Assembly: GCA_029850515.1 (NCBI GenBank)
Contig: JARCRW010000029.1
Coordinates: 1-63,091, forward strand
From: Nitrosotalea sp.
GTDB taxonomy: Archaea > Thermoproteota > Nitrososphaeria > Nitrososphaerales > Nitrosopumilaceae
Direction: 5' to 3'
DNA length: 63,091 nt
This document shows positions 21,508 through 30,549 of the stretch, piece by piece. Position 1 is the first letter of the stretch, and each line of letters opens with the position of its first letter. The position numbers and the translations under genes are program-made. The notes under the pieces are model-generated. The model was not told where the DNA came from, did not search any database, and was given only the letters and a program-made list of their open reading frames with translations.

Positions 21508-24015
21508 ATGTTGTTGAACATTCCACGAGTAAGTTCTGCGTTAAAGGCGGTTGAACTGGCACAAAATCCTCCACCATTGATAATTGGAGAGAGGCTAAAT
21601 GCGCAAGGATCTAAAAAAGCAAAGGAGTGCGTCCTAAATGATAATTTTGAAGAATTGGTAAAACTTGCACGAGATCAGGTCGAAGATGGGGCGCACTGTC
21701 TTGATGTCTGTGTTGCAACAACAGAACGCTCAGATGAACTTGAATTCATGAAAAAACTTGTAAAACTATTAAGCTTAGAAATTGACGCACCACTAGTAAT
21801 TGATTCCACGGAACCAAAAGTGATTGCTGCTACACTGGAACAAATTCCTGGAAAACCCATCATAAATTCGATAAACTTGGAGGGTGATGGAAGCAGGTTT
21901 CATTTGCTTGCACCTTTGATGGTAAAGTATGGGGTTCCAGCAGTTGCCATGTGCATTGGACCAAAAGGGATGGCAAAGACTCCACAGGAAAAACTAGAAA
22001 CTGCAGAACTCTTGGTTATGACTGGTAAGAAATATGGTCTGACTGAAGAGCATTTTATTTTTGATGTACTCACATTTACCTTGGCCACTGGAGAGGCCGA
22101 ATTTTTAGATGCGGGAAAAAATACGCTAGAAGGAATACGTCTTGTCAAGGAAAGATTTCCAAATTCATTTACAACTCTTGGATTGAGTAATGTCAGTTTT
22201 GGTCTTGCTCCACATGCAAGAAAGACTCTCAATGCTGTATTTTTGTATCATGCAGTAAAATGTGGATTAGACACGGTTATCATCAATCCTAAAGATGTCA
22301 TACCTTACACCGAGATTGATGAGAAGGAAAAGAAACTTGCGGAAGATCTAATATTTAACAAGCACCAAAATGCACTTGCCGATTTTATTTCATATTTTGA
22401 AAATACAAAAGGAACGGTCCAGGCATCTGGTAAGAAAGTAGATGTGGATCCAACTTGGCCTGCGGGAAAGAGGGCAAACTTTAGAATTGTAAATAGACTC
22501 CGTGATGGAATAGAAAATGACGTAGTAAGTGCAATCGCAGAAAAAATTACTACCAAATTTAGTCTAGTAGAAAAAGATGGTAAACTCGAAATTGATGCCC
22601 CTAGGGACCTGACCCACAAGGCTGCTATTGTGACACTAAATGAGGATCTCTTGCCTGCAATGAAGGAAGTTGGTGACAAGTTTGGCTCAGGAGAACTGAT
22701 TCTACCGTTTGTGCTCAAGTCTGCAGAATGTATGAAGGCATCTGTTGTAGAGCTTGAGAAATATCTACTAAAGGAAGAGGGATCAACCAAAGGAAAACTA
22801 GTTCTTGGAACAGTCTATGGCGATGTACATGATATTGGAAAAAATCTTGTAAAAACCATCTTTGAAAACAATGGATATGCCGTATATGATCTTGGAAAGC
22901 AGGTACCAATGCAAAAATTCCTTGAAAAAATTGAAGAGGTAGATGCTGATGCTATAGGGCTTTCTGCACTGTTGGTATCTACATCAAAACAGATGCAGTA
23001 TTTTGTAGAGCATGCAAGAAAGAACAACATGAAAATTCCTGTTCTCTGTGGAGGTGCTGCAATCAACACCAATTACATAAACCGTGTTGCAAAAGAGGGA
23101 GGAATTTACATGCCAGGTGTCTTTTACTGCAAGACTATGTTTGACGGACTAAAAATTATGGATACTCTAGTTTCGCCAGAAAAACAAAAGTTTGTGCAAG
23201 ACTGGCAAGAAAAAATTGAGAAATGGAAAGAGCCTATTTTTGAAAAAACTGAAGTGTCTGAGTTTGATCATAGTGAAATTGTTCCTGTAACGCCGCCTGT
23301 ATGTACGCAACTAAATCATGTCATACGATTGGAATCAAAAGATGTCGACCTTAACGAAGTCTGGAAATATCTGAACAAAAAATCATTGTTTGTATTATCT
23401 TGGGGAGTTCGAGGACAATCTGCCAAAGACTCTGAGCAAGAGCATGAGATGTTGTTCCAAGAATGGAAAAAGAAGATACTTGATGAAAAACTGTTTGAAC
23501 CAAGCGCAGTATATGGATACTTTGTCTGTCATAACACCGATGGGAAAATGATTGTAGACCATCCAAACGGAGAGAAATTATTATTTGATTTTCCACGTTC
23601 TTCCAAATCAAAACATCTTTGTCTTACCGACTATTTTGGAAAAGACGATGTCGTTGCATTTCAGGCAGTTACTGTGGGAACAAAGGTATCTGACTTGATA
23701 GAGAAATGGAACAAAGAAGATCGATATACTGATGCTTATTATCTTCATGGAATCGCAGTGGAGACAGCAGAAGCAATGGCAGAGTGGATAAACCACAAAA
23801 TTAGAGAAGATCTCAAGATTGGAGAAAAGCGAGGACTACGTTACAGTTGGGGGTATCCAAGCTGCCCTGATGTATCACAACATCATATTGTATGGAAACT
23901 TTTGGAGCCACAAAAATCTGGCATGACTCTTACAGAGGCAGGCCAAATAATTCCTGAGCAATCAACTGCGGCTATTGTAGTACATCATCCAGAAGCAGAA
24001 TATTTTGTTCTCTAG
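21508..24015 (+). CDS. metH: Methionine synthase, methyltetrahydrofolate/cobalamin/activation modules
   Basis: 835 residues. The pterin-binding domain is at about 20-290 (ERLNAQGSKKAKEC). The cobalamin cap and Rossmann domain lie at about 390-560, with the cobalt-ligating VYGDVHDIGKNLVK at about 435-448 and IGLSALLVSTSKQM. The SAM-activation domain is at about 610-835, with LRYSWGYPSCPDVSQHH. Together with the preceding gene it makes a complete B12-dependent MetH, split at the boundary between the homocysteine and folate modules. The activation domain implies reductive repair of oxidised cobalamin, which suits an aerobic ammonia oxidiser. Confidence 0.94.
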   Translation: MLLNIPRVSSALKAVELAQNPPPLIIGERLNAQGSKKAKECVLNDNFEELVKLARDQVEDGAHCLDVCVATTERSDELEFMKKLVKLLSLEIDAPLVIDSTEPKVIAATLEQIPGKPIINSINLEGDGSRFHLLAPLMVKYGVPAVAMCIGPKGMAKTPQEKLETAELLVMTGKKYGLTEEHFIFDVLTFTLATGEAEFLDAGKNTLEGIRLVKERFPNSFTTLGLSNVSFGLAPHARKTLNAVFLYHAVKCGLDTVIINPKDVIPYTEIDEKEKKLAEDLIFNKHQNALADFISYFENTKGTVQASGKKVDVDPTWPAGKRANFRIVNRLRDGIENDVVSAIAEKITTKFSLVEKDGKLEIDAPRDLTHKAAIVTLNEDLLPAMKEVGDKFGSGELILPFVLKSAECMKASVVELEKYLLKEEGSTKGKLVLGTVYGDVHDIGKNLVKTIFENNGYAVYDLGKQVPMQKFLEKIEEVDADAIGLSALLVSTSKQMQYFVEHARKNNMKIPVLCGGAAINTNYINRVAKEGGIYMPGVFYCKTMFDGLKIMDTLVSPEKQKFVQDWQEKIEKWKEPIFEKTEVSEFDHSEIVPVTPPVCTQLNHVIRLESKDVDLNEVWKYLNKKSLFVLSWGVRGQSAKDSEQEHEMLFQEWKKKILDEKLFEPSAVYGYFVCHNTDGKMIVDHPNGEKLLFDFPRSSKSKHLCLTDYFGKDDVVAFQAVTVGTKVSDLIEKWNKEDRYTDAYYLHGIAVETAEAMAEWINHKIREDLKIGEKRGLRYSWGYPSCPDVSQHHIVWKLLEPQKSGMTLTEAGQIIPEQSTAAIVVHHPEAEYFVL

Positions 24016-24044
24016 TGATATAATGCGTGAAATGATAAAAGACA

Positions 24045-24620
24045 ATGATGAATCATGGGAATGATGAAACATTGGATGCCATAAGTCTAAAACAGATATT
24101 GTCTAGCGACATCATGGCAGAACCACAAGATGATTCTAAAAGCAAACTTGCCGCAGTCATGATAATTGTCTTTGGAAGTGAACCTATGGTACTGATGACT
24201 GAGAGATCTAAAACAATGAATCACCATGCAGGTGAAATATCTTTTCCTGGTGGAACTTGGGAAAAAAGAGATGGAGATTTACTTGGAACTGCAATCCGGG
24301 AGACAAGGGAGGAATTGGGACTGGAAATTTCAAAATCAATGGTAATCGGGCAACTCAAGCCAGTAACAACTCTGAACTCAGGCTTTAAGATAATTCCATT
24401 TATTACGATATTGGACGAGTTGCCGAAAATTTTGACAAGTTCTGAAATTGCTTCAGTTCTTAGAATACCACTGCTTCCACTTCTGAAAACAATTGAAAAT
24501 GATAAGGATCCATTACATCAGTCAATCATGGAAATGTATGCTTTCAAGTTTGATAATCACTTGATCTGGGGTGCGTCTGCAAGAATGCTAAAACAAATTC
24601 ATGACAAGATATTATCCTAA
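24045..24620 (+). CDS. Nudix hydrolase, CoA-pyrophosphatase-like
   Basis: 191 residues. The Nudix box is GTAIRETREELGLE (REx2EE core at about 86-93), preceded by HHAGEISFPGGTWEKRDGD. The longer spacing before the box and the SFPGG stretch are typical of the CoA/acyl-CoA pyrophosphatase group (NudL/Pcd1). It probably clears oxidised CoA or related nucleotides; other diphosphate substrates are possible. It follows metH by about 30 bases in the same direction. ATG 24045 (or the second ATG 24048) starts the frame. Confidence 0.85.
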   Translation: MMNHGNDETLDAISLKQILSSDIMAEPQDDSKSKLAAVMIIVFGSEPMVLMTERSKTMNHHAGEISFPGGTWEKRDGDLLGTAIRETREELGLEISKSMVIGQLKPVTTLNSGFKIIPFITILDELPKILTSSEIASVLRIPLLPLLKTIENDKDPLHQSIMEMYAFKFDNHLIWGASARMLKQIHDKILS

Positions 24621-24674
24621 TCCCGTCTATGTATCTGAGATTCATTTAAAAAGAGGCTAAAATGTCAAATTTTT

Positions 24675-24833
24675 ATGGCTGCCCGCAAGTCAACTCCAAG
24701 AAAGAACAGGTTGATGAAAAAAGTAAAACAGAATTCATCTGTACCAGCTTGGATAATTGTTAGGACAAAACGAAGAGTGAGAACTAATCCTAAGAAGAGA
24801 CAGTGGCGCAGAACCGATGTGAGTGTAGGATAA
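24675..24833 (+). CDS. rpl39e: 50S ribosomal protein eL39
   Basis: 52 residues, almost all basic. It begins MAARKSTPRKNRLMKKVKQN, continues SSVPAWIIVRTKRRVRTNPK and ends RQWRRTDVSVG. This is the full eL39 pattern, including the conserved P-x-W-x-x-x-R-T and RRxWRR-like end. The protein threads through the peptide exit tunnel of archaeal and eukaryotic ribosomes. The gene sits one base before the eL31 ATG, the usual archaeal eL39-eL31 pair. Confidence 0.96.
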   Translation: MAARKSTPRKNRLMKKVKQNSSVPAWIIVRTKRRVRTNPKKRQWRRTDVSVG

Positions 24834-24834
24834 A

Positions 24835-25323
24835 ATGTCTACTGAAGCCATAGAAAGAATTTACACTATTAATCTCGGCAAAGTACTCTTGTCACCAAAT
24901 AACCAAAGGGCAAAGAGAGCAATCAACATGATAAGAGAGTTTGCTACCAAACATATGAAGTCAGAAAATGTAAAGATTGAGGAAGAAATCAGTCACTTGG
25001 TTTGGGCGCGAGGAATCAGACACCCACCAAGAAAAATTCGCGTAAAGATTACAAAAGATGATGGCAATGTTATTGTATCAAAATATCAAGAAGAAAAAAA
25101 GACAGAAGAAGCCTCGAAAAAATCAGACAAGAAATCTGATGGCAAAAAGAAAGGTGACAAGAAATCTGGCGGCAAGTTAAAGAAAGAAGAAAAGAAACCA
25201 GAAGAGAAACCAAAACTAGAGGAAAAGAAACCAGAAGAGATACAAAAAAAGGCTGAAGAGAAACCAAAACAGGAAGAAAAGAAAACTGAATCCAAGGCAG
25301 AAAAAAAGTCAAAGAAAGAGTAG
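24835..25323 (+). CDS. rpl31e: 50S ribosomal protein eL31 with long Lys/Glu-rich tail
   Basis: 162 residues. Residues 1-85 are a normal eL31: IERIYTINLGKVLLSPNNQR, AINMIREFATKHMK, and VWARGIRHPPRKIRVKITKD. From about 86 the chain is only Lys, Glu, Pro, Ser and Asp in short repeats (KKPEEKPKLEEKKPEEIQKK), about 77 residues that standard archaeal eL31 (about 90 residues) lacks. eL31 sits at the exit-tunnel rim, so the tail would reach the zone where nascent chains meet chaperones or the Sec machinery. The tail's DNA is purine-rich and low-complexity, so its length may vary between strains. Confidence 0.94.
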   Translation: MSTEAIERIYTINLGKVLLSPNNQRAKRAINMIREFATKHMKSENVKIEEEISHLVWARGIRHPPRKIRVKITKDDGNVIVSKYQEEKKTEEASKKSDKKSDGKKKGDKKSGGKLKKEEKKPEEKPKLEEKKPEEIQKKAEEKPKQEEKKTESKAEKKSKKE

Positions 25324-25380
25324 ATTCTAAATTTTAATTTACTATATTTGTATTAAACCAGATTATTTTTTATCTGAATC

Positions 25381-26334
25381 TTATTCTATTTGATCTAAAT
25401 TAAGATCAATTTTCACACTTGCATCAGGCTCATCCCAATCCAGCACATTGTCTTTTGGTATGAAGCCAAGTGGGTCGTACTTGTCAAAGCGTGTCTCGCC
25501 TTCAATTGAAGTGAGCAGAACAACTTTGGAACTTTCCCCTGCTGTGATTGACATGCTTACTCTTGTACTATCATCTCCAAAAATCCCGCTTATTGTATTT
25601 ACCATTGAATTCAAAACTCCGACTGGGATTTTGTTTCCTCCTACTACGTACATTAATGCGCTTTTGATGCTATTTGGTGATGCATCTTCGTATAACATCT
25701 TGATAGAATCTCTAAGTGAAGTCTCCACATCTGAAATGTCCTTGCTAGTTGAAAGTATACTTGTTTCAAGTGGTAATGATGAATTCTTTAGGGTGGATAT
25801 TACATGCAACAAGGCAGAATTTGTGATTCTATTGCATGCATCTGGAGTAAGATCTGGGTTGCTCTCAAGTAATGCATCATTGTCTATTATTACCGTGCAA
25901 TCTGAATTTGTCTTCAACCTCTTCAGAGAAACCCCTGAAAAGAATATCCTGTCTTTTTCAAACTTGAATGGCATGATTCCAAAGGAGAGTGTACTCTTTC
26001 CTGATTCTTTGCTAATCTGGGATACTATGGGTGCAAGTGCGGCGCCTGATTTTCCTGCCAAGTTGGCAATGACCATTACTGTTGAATATGCACTAATTTT
26101 CTCTTCAATAGAGTCTCTTGCACCCAATGAAACACCTCTTATGAGATATGCTGACGGATTCAAAATAGGGCTAGTATCGATCAAAATCTTTGAGGCGTCA
26201 TGGTTGAGATCTCTTGCATCATGACTTATCAGGAGGCAGTCATGGCCTAATTTTTCCTTGATGTTGACAGCAAGCTTGCATCCTGCACCTCCTAAACCTA
26301 TAATTAAAACTGGATCTTTCATCTGAAACTCCAT
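25381..26334 (-). CDS. Divergent FtsZ/tubulin-superfamily protein
   Basis: 317 residues. The N-terminal glycine-rich VLIIGLGGAGCKLAVNIKEK (residues 9-28) matches the FtsZ G1 region. The tubulin signature loop, usually GGGTGTG, is here NLAGKSGAALAPIVSQ at about 91-106, so most glycines are lost. TVIIDNDALLESN corresponds to FtsZ's IPNDRLL stretch. The catalytic T7 loop (NxDFADV) cannot be found. From the thaumarchaeal literature, FtsZ homologues of this group are known to be degenerate and division is by the Cdv/ESCRT system. It probably binds nucleotide weakly or not at all. The start may be ATG 26322 (MKDPV). Confidence 0.82.
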   Translation of the reverse strand: MEFQMKDPVLIIGLGGAGCKLAVNIKEKLGHDCLLISHDARDLNHDASKILIDTSPILNPSAYLIRGVSLGARDSIEEKISAYSTVMVIANLAGKSGAALAPIVSQISKESGKSTLSFGIMPFKFEKDRIFFSGVSLKRLKTNSDCTVIIDNDALLESNPDLTPDACNRITNSALLHVISTLKNSSLPLETSILSTSKDISDVETSLRDSIKMLYEDASPNSIKSALMYVVGGNKIPVGVLNSMVNTISGIFGDDSTRVSMSITAGESSKVVLLTSIEGETRFDKYDPLGFIPKDNVLDWDEPDASVKIDLNLDQIE

Positions 26335-26408
26335 GACTCCCTTTTGCTTACAAAATTGATTAAAAAACTTTGTTGCTTAGTTTTGATCTAAGATCGGATC
26401 TAAAATAT

Positions 26409-27677
26409 TTAGCTCACTATGGTACCATACAGACCATTTGGAGCTGCTCCGTCTATTTTCACAATGACCTTTTTCCCTAGTCTGACCTTGTCATCTATAA
26501 CTATCTGCTTGTATGCAAAATTTCTCCCCTTTGTAATGCCGTCTGATACCTCATCAAACAAGACCTCTCCCTCCCACCCTATCCATTCTTCGTTTCTTTG
26601 CTGGGAGATCTCTTTTGCCGTATCAAAGACTATCTTACTTCTACGCTTGACCTCAACAACATCCATCTGTTCCATCTGGGCAGCCTTAGTACCAGGCCTT
26701 GCACTATATCTTGAGAGATTTACAACATCTGGTCTTGTCTCATTTATCAAATCAACCGTTCTGGCAAAGTCTTCTTCTGTCTCTGTAGGAAAACCTACTA
26801 TGATATCAGTAGCAATGGTAAATCTATCGAATCTCTCTCTAAATGCAGAATTTACATCATAGAATATCTTTGAGGTGTGTAGTCTTTTCATGTCTTTTAG
26901 GACTTTGTCACTACCGCTCTGGACTGGGATGTGAAGAAACTTGAAGACTCGATCATTTGCAAAACTCTCCAAGAGGTTACCCTTGATGCGTGGGAGGTAC
27001 ATGGGATTCATCATTCCAACGCGTATCATGAAATCATGTTCTATGTCTGAGACATTTTGTACTAGTTCAGGTAGGCTTGAACCAATATCCAAGCCGTAAC
27101 AACCATTATCAGTTGAGGTAAGCCATATTTCTACACAACCATCTTTGATTTCATCTTGTACTTGTCTTACAATGTCTCCTACTCTATAACTCTGTAAATC
27201 TCCTTTGGCTATCTTTGTCTGACAAAATGTGCACTCGCTCATGCAGCCGCTTGCTATCTCTATGATTCCCACTGCTGGATTCAGTCTAATTTTTGGAAGT
27301 CCTATCTTACTGACATCCGTGTCGGCAAGCTCTATCTTTCTTATTCCATTTAATGTGGAATTTATGACATCCAAAGTCTTTCCCAAGGAATTTGGCCCAA
27401 GCAAGCTTGCTTTTGAACTGAATTTTTCTACTGTTGACTGTTCTGCTTTAGGAAGGCAACCTGCTACAACAAGTGGATTTGATTTTAGTTTTTTTATCCT
27501 ATGTATCATCTTGTGTGCGGTAACATCTTTTACAGAACAAGTAACTATCACACTAAGATCAGAGTCATTTTCATTTTCTGCAAGAGTATGTCCTCCATTT
27601 ACAACTAGGCCTGATATCATTTCTGAATCTGCAAAACTTGCAGAACAACCATATGCCTCTACCCAGATCTTTGCCAT
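26409..27677 (-). CDS. tRNA-t6A37 methylthiotransferase (e-MtaB type)
   Basis: 422 residues with the three domains of the MiaB family. The N-terminal UPF0004 domain holds the auxiliary-cluster Cys in EAYGCSAS, VTCSVKD and VAGCLPKAE. The radical-SAM domain has IASGCMSECTFCQTKIAKG (the CxxxCxxC cluster). The C-terminal TRAM-like domain has GWEGEVLFDEV. The archaeal/eukaryotic CDKAL1-like group adds a methylthio group to t6A37 of ANN-decoding tRNAs. It begins three bases after the fumarase stop on the same strand, so the two are co-transcribed. Confidence 0.93.
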   Translation of the reverse strand: MAKIWVEAYGCSASFADSEMISGLVVNGGHTLAENENDSDLSVIVTCSVKDVTAHKMIHRIKKLKSNPLVVAGCLPKAEQSTVEKFSSKASLLGPNSLGKTLDVINSTLNGIRKIELADTDVSKIGLPKIRLNPAVGIIEIASGCMSECTFCQTKIAKGDLQSYRVGDIVRQVQDEIKDGCVEIWLTSTDNGCYGLDIGSSLPELVQNVSDIEHDFMIRVGMMNPMYLPRIKGNLLESFANDRVFKFLHIPVQSGSDKVLKDMKRLHTSKIFYDVNSAFRERFDRFTIATDIIVGFPTETEEDFARTVDLINETRPDVVNLSRYSARPGTKAAQMEQMDVVEVKRRSKIVFDTAKEISQQRNEEWIGWEGEVLFDEVSDGITKGRNFAYKQIVIDDKVRLGKKVIVKIDGAAPNGLYGTIVS

Positions 27678-27680
27678 TGT

Positions 27681-29081
27681 TTATCCAAGTAGAGCCTTTA
27701 CTTCTTTTTCAGTCAACAATCCCTTTGAGATTACAAGTTGTCTGATTGTTTTTCCTGTCTTGAGGGATTCCTTGAATAAATCTGCAGATACTTGATATCC
27801 AATCTTTGGAGTAAGAAGTGTTACTATGACTGGACTATTTTCTATGTATTGACTAAGCTTTGTCTTGTTTGCAGTTAAGCCACCGATTAAATTCTTTGAA
27901 AATATTGGGACAAAATTTCTTAACATGTCCATGGAATCAAGAACTGATTTTAGCATTACAGGAAGCATCACATTGAGTTCGAACTGCCCTGCCTGTGCCG
28001 CAAGCGCAACAGTGGAATCTTTTCCAATTATGTCAAAACATACCATGTTCATACATTCAGCAAGTGATGGGTTTACCTTGCCTGGCATAATTGAAGATCC
28101 TGCGTGTACTGCAGGAATTCCAATCTCAGATAGGCCTGCAACAGGTCCTGACGCCATCAACCTGATATCGTTTGATATTCTTCCAAGTTCTAGAGCGAGA
28201 TTTCTCAGGGTAGATGAAACTCTTGCAACTGCAAATCTGCTTTCAAGTCCAAATTGCATATCTTGTTCTGGTTTGAGTGGAAGTTTTGATATCTTGCCAA
28301 GCTCTGATATTGCAAGCAATCTGTATCCCTTTGGAGTGTTTGCACCAGAGCCTACTGCAGTTCCTCCAAGTGCAACATGTTCTAGATCTTTTTTCGATTC
28401 AAAGATTGCATCACGAGCCTTTGCAATTGCTGTGGCATATGCTGCAAATTCACTTCCAAGAGTTACAGGAAGTGCATCCATCAAATGAGTTCTTCCAATT
28501 TTTTGATAACTTGAAAATTCTTTTGCTTTCTTGGTTAATGTCTTTAATAACTCGTCAATTGCTGGTATTACTTGGTTTACATCAAATAAAATTGCGACAT
28601 GCATTGCAGTTGGAAATGTATCATTACTTGACTGTGACATGTTTACATGATCATTTGGATGTATGACTTCGTAATTTCCTTTCTGCTCTCCAATTATTTC
28701 AAGTGCAATGTTTGCTATTACCTCGTTTGTGTTCATGTTAAATGCTGTTCCTGCACCAGAATTGATTGCCTCTACCAGAAACTGATCAAGATGTTTTCCT
28801 GACAGGACTTGATCACAGGCCTTGAGTATCGCATTTCCTCTTTTGGCGTCGAGTGCTTTTACTTTCATGTTTGCAATTGCTGCCGATCTCTTGATCATGA
28901 CAAATGCCATGACAAGATATGGGTGGGATTTCTGTCCACTTACGTGGTATTGTTTTATTGCTCTTGCTGTAAATGCACCATAGTATGCTTCTATTGGAAT
29001 TTCCACTTTGCCCAAAGAATCAGAATCAGTTCTAAACTTCACGCCAAAACTAAAATTAATTTTCCTAATATGCATTCGCAT
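27681..29081 (-). CDS. fumC: Class II fumarate hydratase (fumarase/aspartase family)
   Basis: 466 residues. Family signatures are present: HPNDHVNMSQSSNDTFPTAM (about 147-166), GRTHLMDALPVTLGSEF, and GSSIMPGKVNPSLAECMNMV near 325-344, with the catalytic Ser loop. SQSSNDTFPTAMH favours fumarase over aspartase, which has GQSTNDVYPT. It hydrates fumarate to malate in the TCA cycle. The N-terminus from ATG 29081 has 13 extra residues; a GTG at 29042 (VKFRTDSDSLG) matches the family's usual start better. The gene is divergent from nirK. Confidence 0.85.
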   Translation of the reverse strand: MRMHIRKINFSFGVKFRTDSDSLGKVEIPIEAYYGAFTARAIKQYHVSGQKSHPYLVMAFVMIKRSAAIANMKVKALDAKRGNAILKACDQVLSGKHLDQFLVEAINSGAGTAFNMNTNEVIANIALEIIGEQKGNYEVIHPNDHVNMSQSSNDTFPTAMHVAILFDVNQVIPAIDELLKTLTKKAKEFSSYQKIGRTHLMDALPVTLGSEFAAYATAIAKARDAIFESKKDLEHVALGGTAVGSGANTPKGYRLLAISELGKISKLPLKPEQDMQFGLESRFAVARVSSTLRNLALELGRISNDIRLMASGPVAGLSEIGIPAVHAGSSIMPGKVNPSLAECMNMVCFDIIGKDSTVALAAQAGQFELNVMLPVMLKSVLDSMDMLRNFVPIFSKNLIGGLTANKTKLSQYIENSPVIVTLLTPKIGYQVSADLFKESLKTGKTIRQLVISKGLLTEKEVKALLG

Positions 29082-29148
29082 TTTTTAGAATTAAGAGTGG
29101 CTGGAAATCGCAAGATTCTGTGAATTTCTTAAGAAAATCCCCAATAAG

Positions 29149-29160
29149 TTAATATATTTA
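29149..29160 (+). promoter_or_regulatory. TATA box of nirK
   Basis: TTAATATATTTA is centred about 26 bases before the nirK ATG at 29180, predicting a leaderless transcript. The strong A/T match fits the high expression known for nirK in ammonia-oxidising archaea. Confidence 0.6.
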
Positions 29161-29179
29161 GATTTTATCATTCGAAACG

Positions 29180-30517
29180 ATGAACAGACGATACAGTATG
29201 ATGTCTATTGCCGCAGTAGTGGCAGTAGCAGGATTATTGTTCGCAAGCACATATTCACAGACTCAGATGACTGCATCAAGTCAGAGTGTACCTAGTGCAC
29301 CGGCACAGGCCTCGGTTAAGGCAGTAGATGACATGGGTGGTATCCAATTACAAATGCCAAGTGCATTTGCACAGATACCATTAGATCAAATTGATAATTT
29401 GACTGCCCAGGGACGTCATGTAGTAGATGTAAAGTTGGTAGCTCAAAGCACTACTTTGCCTATTATGGGCGGTGGAAAATATTACGCATTGACCTTTAAT
29501 GGTCAAGTCCCAGGACCAACTGTAAGAGTTACACAAGGCGATATCGTCAGAGTAACCCTCACTGTACCATCGACTGAATCAACCCCACACTCCATAGATA
29601 TGCACGCAGGTCAACTTAGTGCAACAAACTTTGGAGCTGTTAAGATTGGTCAATCCAACACTTATGCATTCATAGCTGAGACTCCTGGTGCATTCAAGTA
29701 CCACTGTGAAGGAGTTAACCTTGCATCAATGGACCAACATGTGTTGTCCGGTATGTACGGAGTAACAATCGTTGATCCATTAAATGGTTACAATCCATTG
29801 ATAGTAGACAAGACAGATACCCAAGGTGGTAAAGTCGTAGTCGTACATCATAGATATGAAGCTGCCGCAAAAGAATTTGTCTTAGAGTACAACCAATTGT
29901 ACTTGAACGCAGATGGTAGCTATGACCAAACAGCAATGTTCCTTCACAATACAACACAAACTGTTGTAAACGGAATGGCATTTGGTTACACACCAAACTC
30001 AGATATCAACAAGCTGATAAAGGGTGATCCAAACAAGAATGTCTTCCCAGTGCAACCTTGGAATGATCCATCATTAAAACAATATCAGGGACATCCATTA
30101 TTTGTAGACCTTGACACACACTACAGACTCTTTGTAGTGAACCAAGGAAACATGCCAGTCTTCTTCCACATTGTAGGAGGACAGCTTGCTCGTGTAGTAC
30201 AAGGCAACCATGTTCAAGCTCAAGGAGCTCAGACTTGGTTGATTGGTGGCTCACAGGATGCAATCATTGATGTTGTCTTTGATAGTCCAGGTGCATATGT
30301 AGCAGTCAATCATGACTATGCAGCAATCTTTACAGGTGCGGCCACAGTATTTGTCGCAGGTGACCCATTCAACTTGGGATATCATCCAGGCGATATGGCA
30401 AACCCATCTGACGCAGTACCTCCAGTAGGTGTAGATTCTATTCCACAAAAGGAACTAGTTCACTGTCTATGTACTGACGATCAAGCAGCTGCAATTGCGC
30501 AATCATTGAGCGGGTAA
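29180..30517 (+). CDS. nirK: NirK-type two-domain multicopper oxidase
   Basis: 445 residues. Residues 1-24 form a signal or anchor (MMSIAAVVAVAGLLFAST). Two cupredoxin domains follow. Copper ligands are His137 and His141 in PHSIDMHAG, His175-Cys176 in KYHCEG, His187 in DQHVLSG and Met192 in GMYG. Together these are the type 1 Cys-His-His-Met set and type 2 histidines of copper nitrite reductases. The second domain has FFHIVGGQLARVV. The C-terminus carries CLCTDDQAA, a Cys pair seen in some thaumarchaeal forms. It acts outside the membrane and is linked to nitrite/NO chemistry during ammonia oxidation. Codon use is regular and preferred, suggesting strong expression. Confidence 0.9.
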   Translation: MNRRYSMMSIAAVVAVAGLLFASTYSQTQMTASSQSVPSAPAQASVKAVDDMGGIQLQMPSAFAQIPLDQIDNLTAQGRHVVDVKLVAQSTTLPIMGGGKYYALTFNGQVPGPTVRVTQGDIVRVTLTVPSTESTPHSIDMHAGQLSATNFGAVKIGQSNTYAFIAETPGAFKYHCEGVNLASMDQHVLSGMYGVTIVDPLNGYNPLIVDKTDTQGGKVVVVHHRYEAAAKEFVLEYNQLYLNADGSYDQTAMFLHNTTQTVVNGMAFGYTPNSDINKLIKGDPNKNVFPVQPWNDPSLKQYQGHPLFVDLDTHYRLFVVNQGNMPVFFHIVGGQLARVVQGNHVQAQGAQTWLIGGSQDAIIDVVFDSPGAYVAVNHDYAAIFTGAATVFVAGDPFNLGYHPGDMANPSDAVPPVGVDSIPQKELVHCLCTDDQAAAIAQSLSG

Positions 30518-30523
30518 ATCCCC

Positions 30524-30549
30524 AAATCTTTCTCTTTTTGTTTTTAATT
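30524..30549 (+). terminator. T-rich terminator after nirK
   Basis: C- and T-rich stretches (TCTTTCTCTTTTTG, then TTTTTAATTTT) follow the nirK stop within 30 bases without a clear hairpin, the common archaeal termination pattern. Confidence 0.45.

Noticed and set aside
25448-26224. 258-codon plus-strand frame
   Set aside because: It lies wholly antisense to the FtsZ-like gene, which has recognisable motifs; the reverse frame shows none.
27681-29081. Aspartate ammonia-lyase as the product
   Set aside because: The SQSSNDTFPTAMH and C-terminal LLTEKEV patterns fit fumarase better than aspartase (GQSTNDVYPT), though the families are close.
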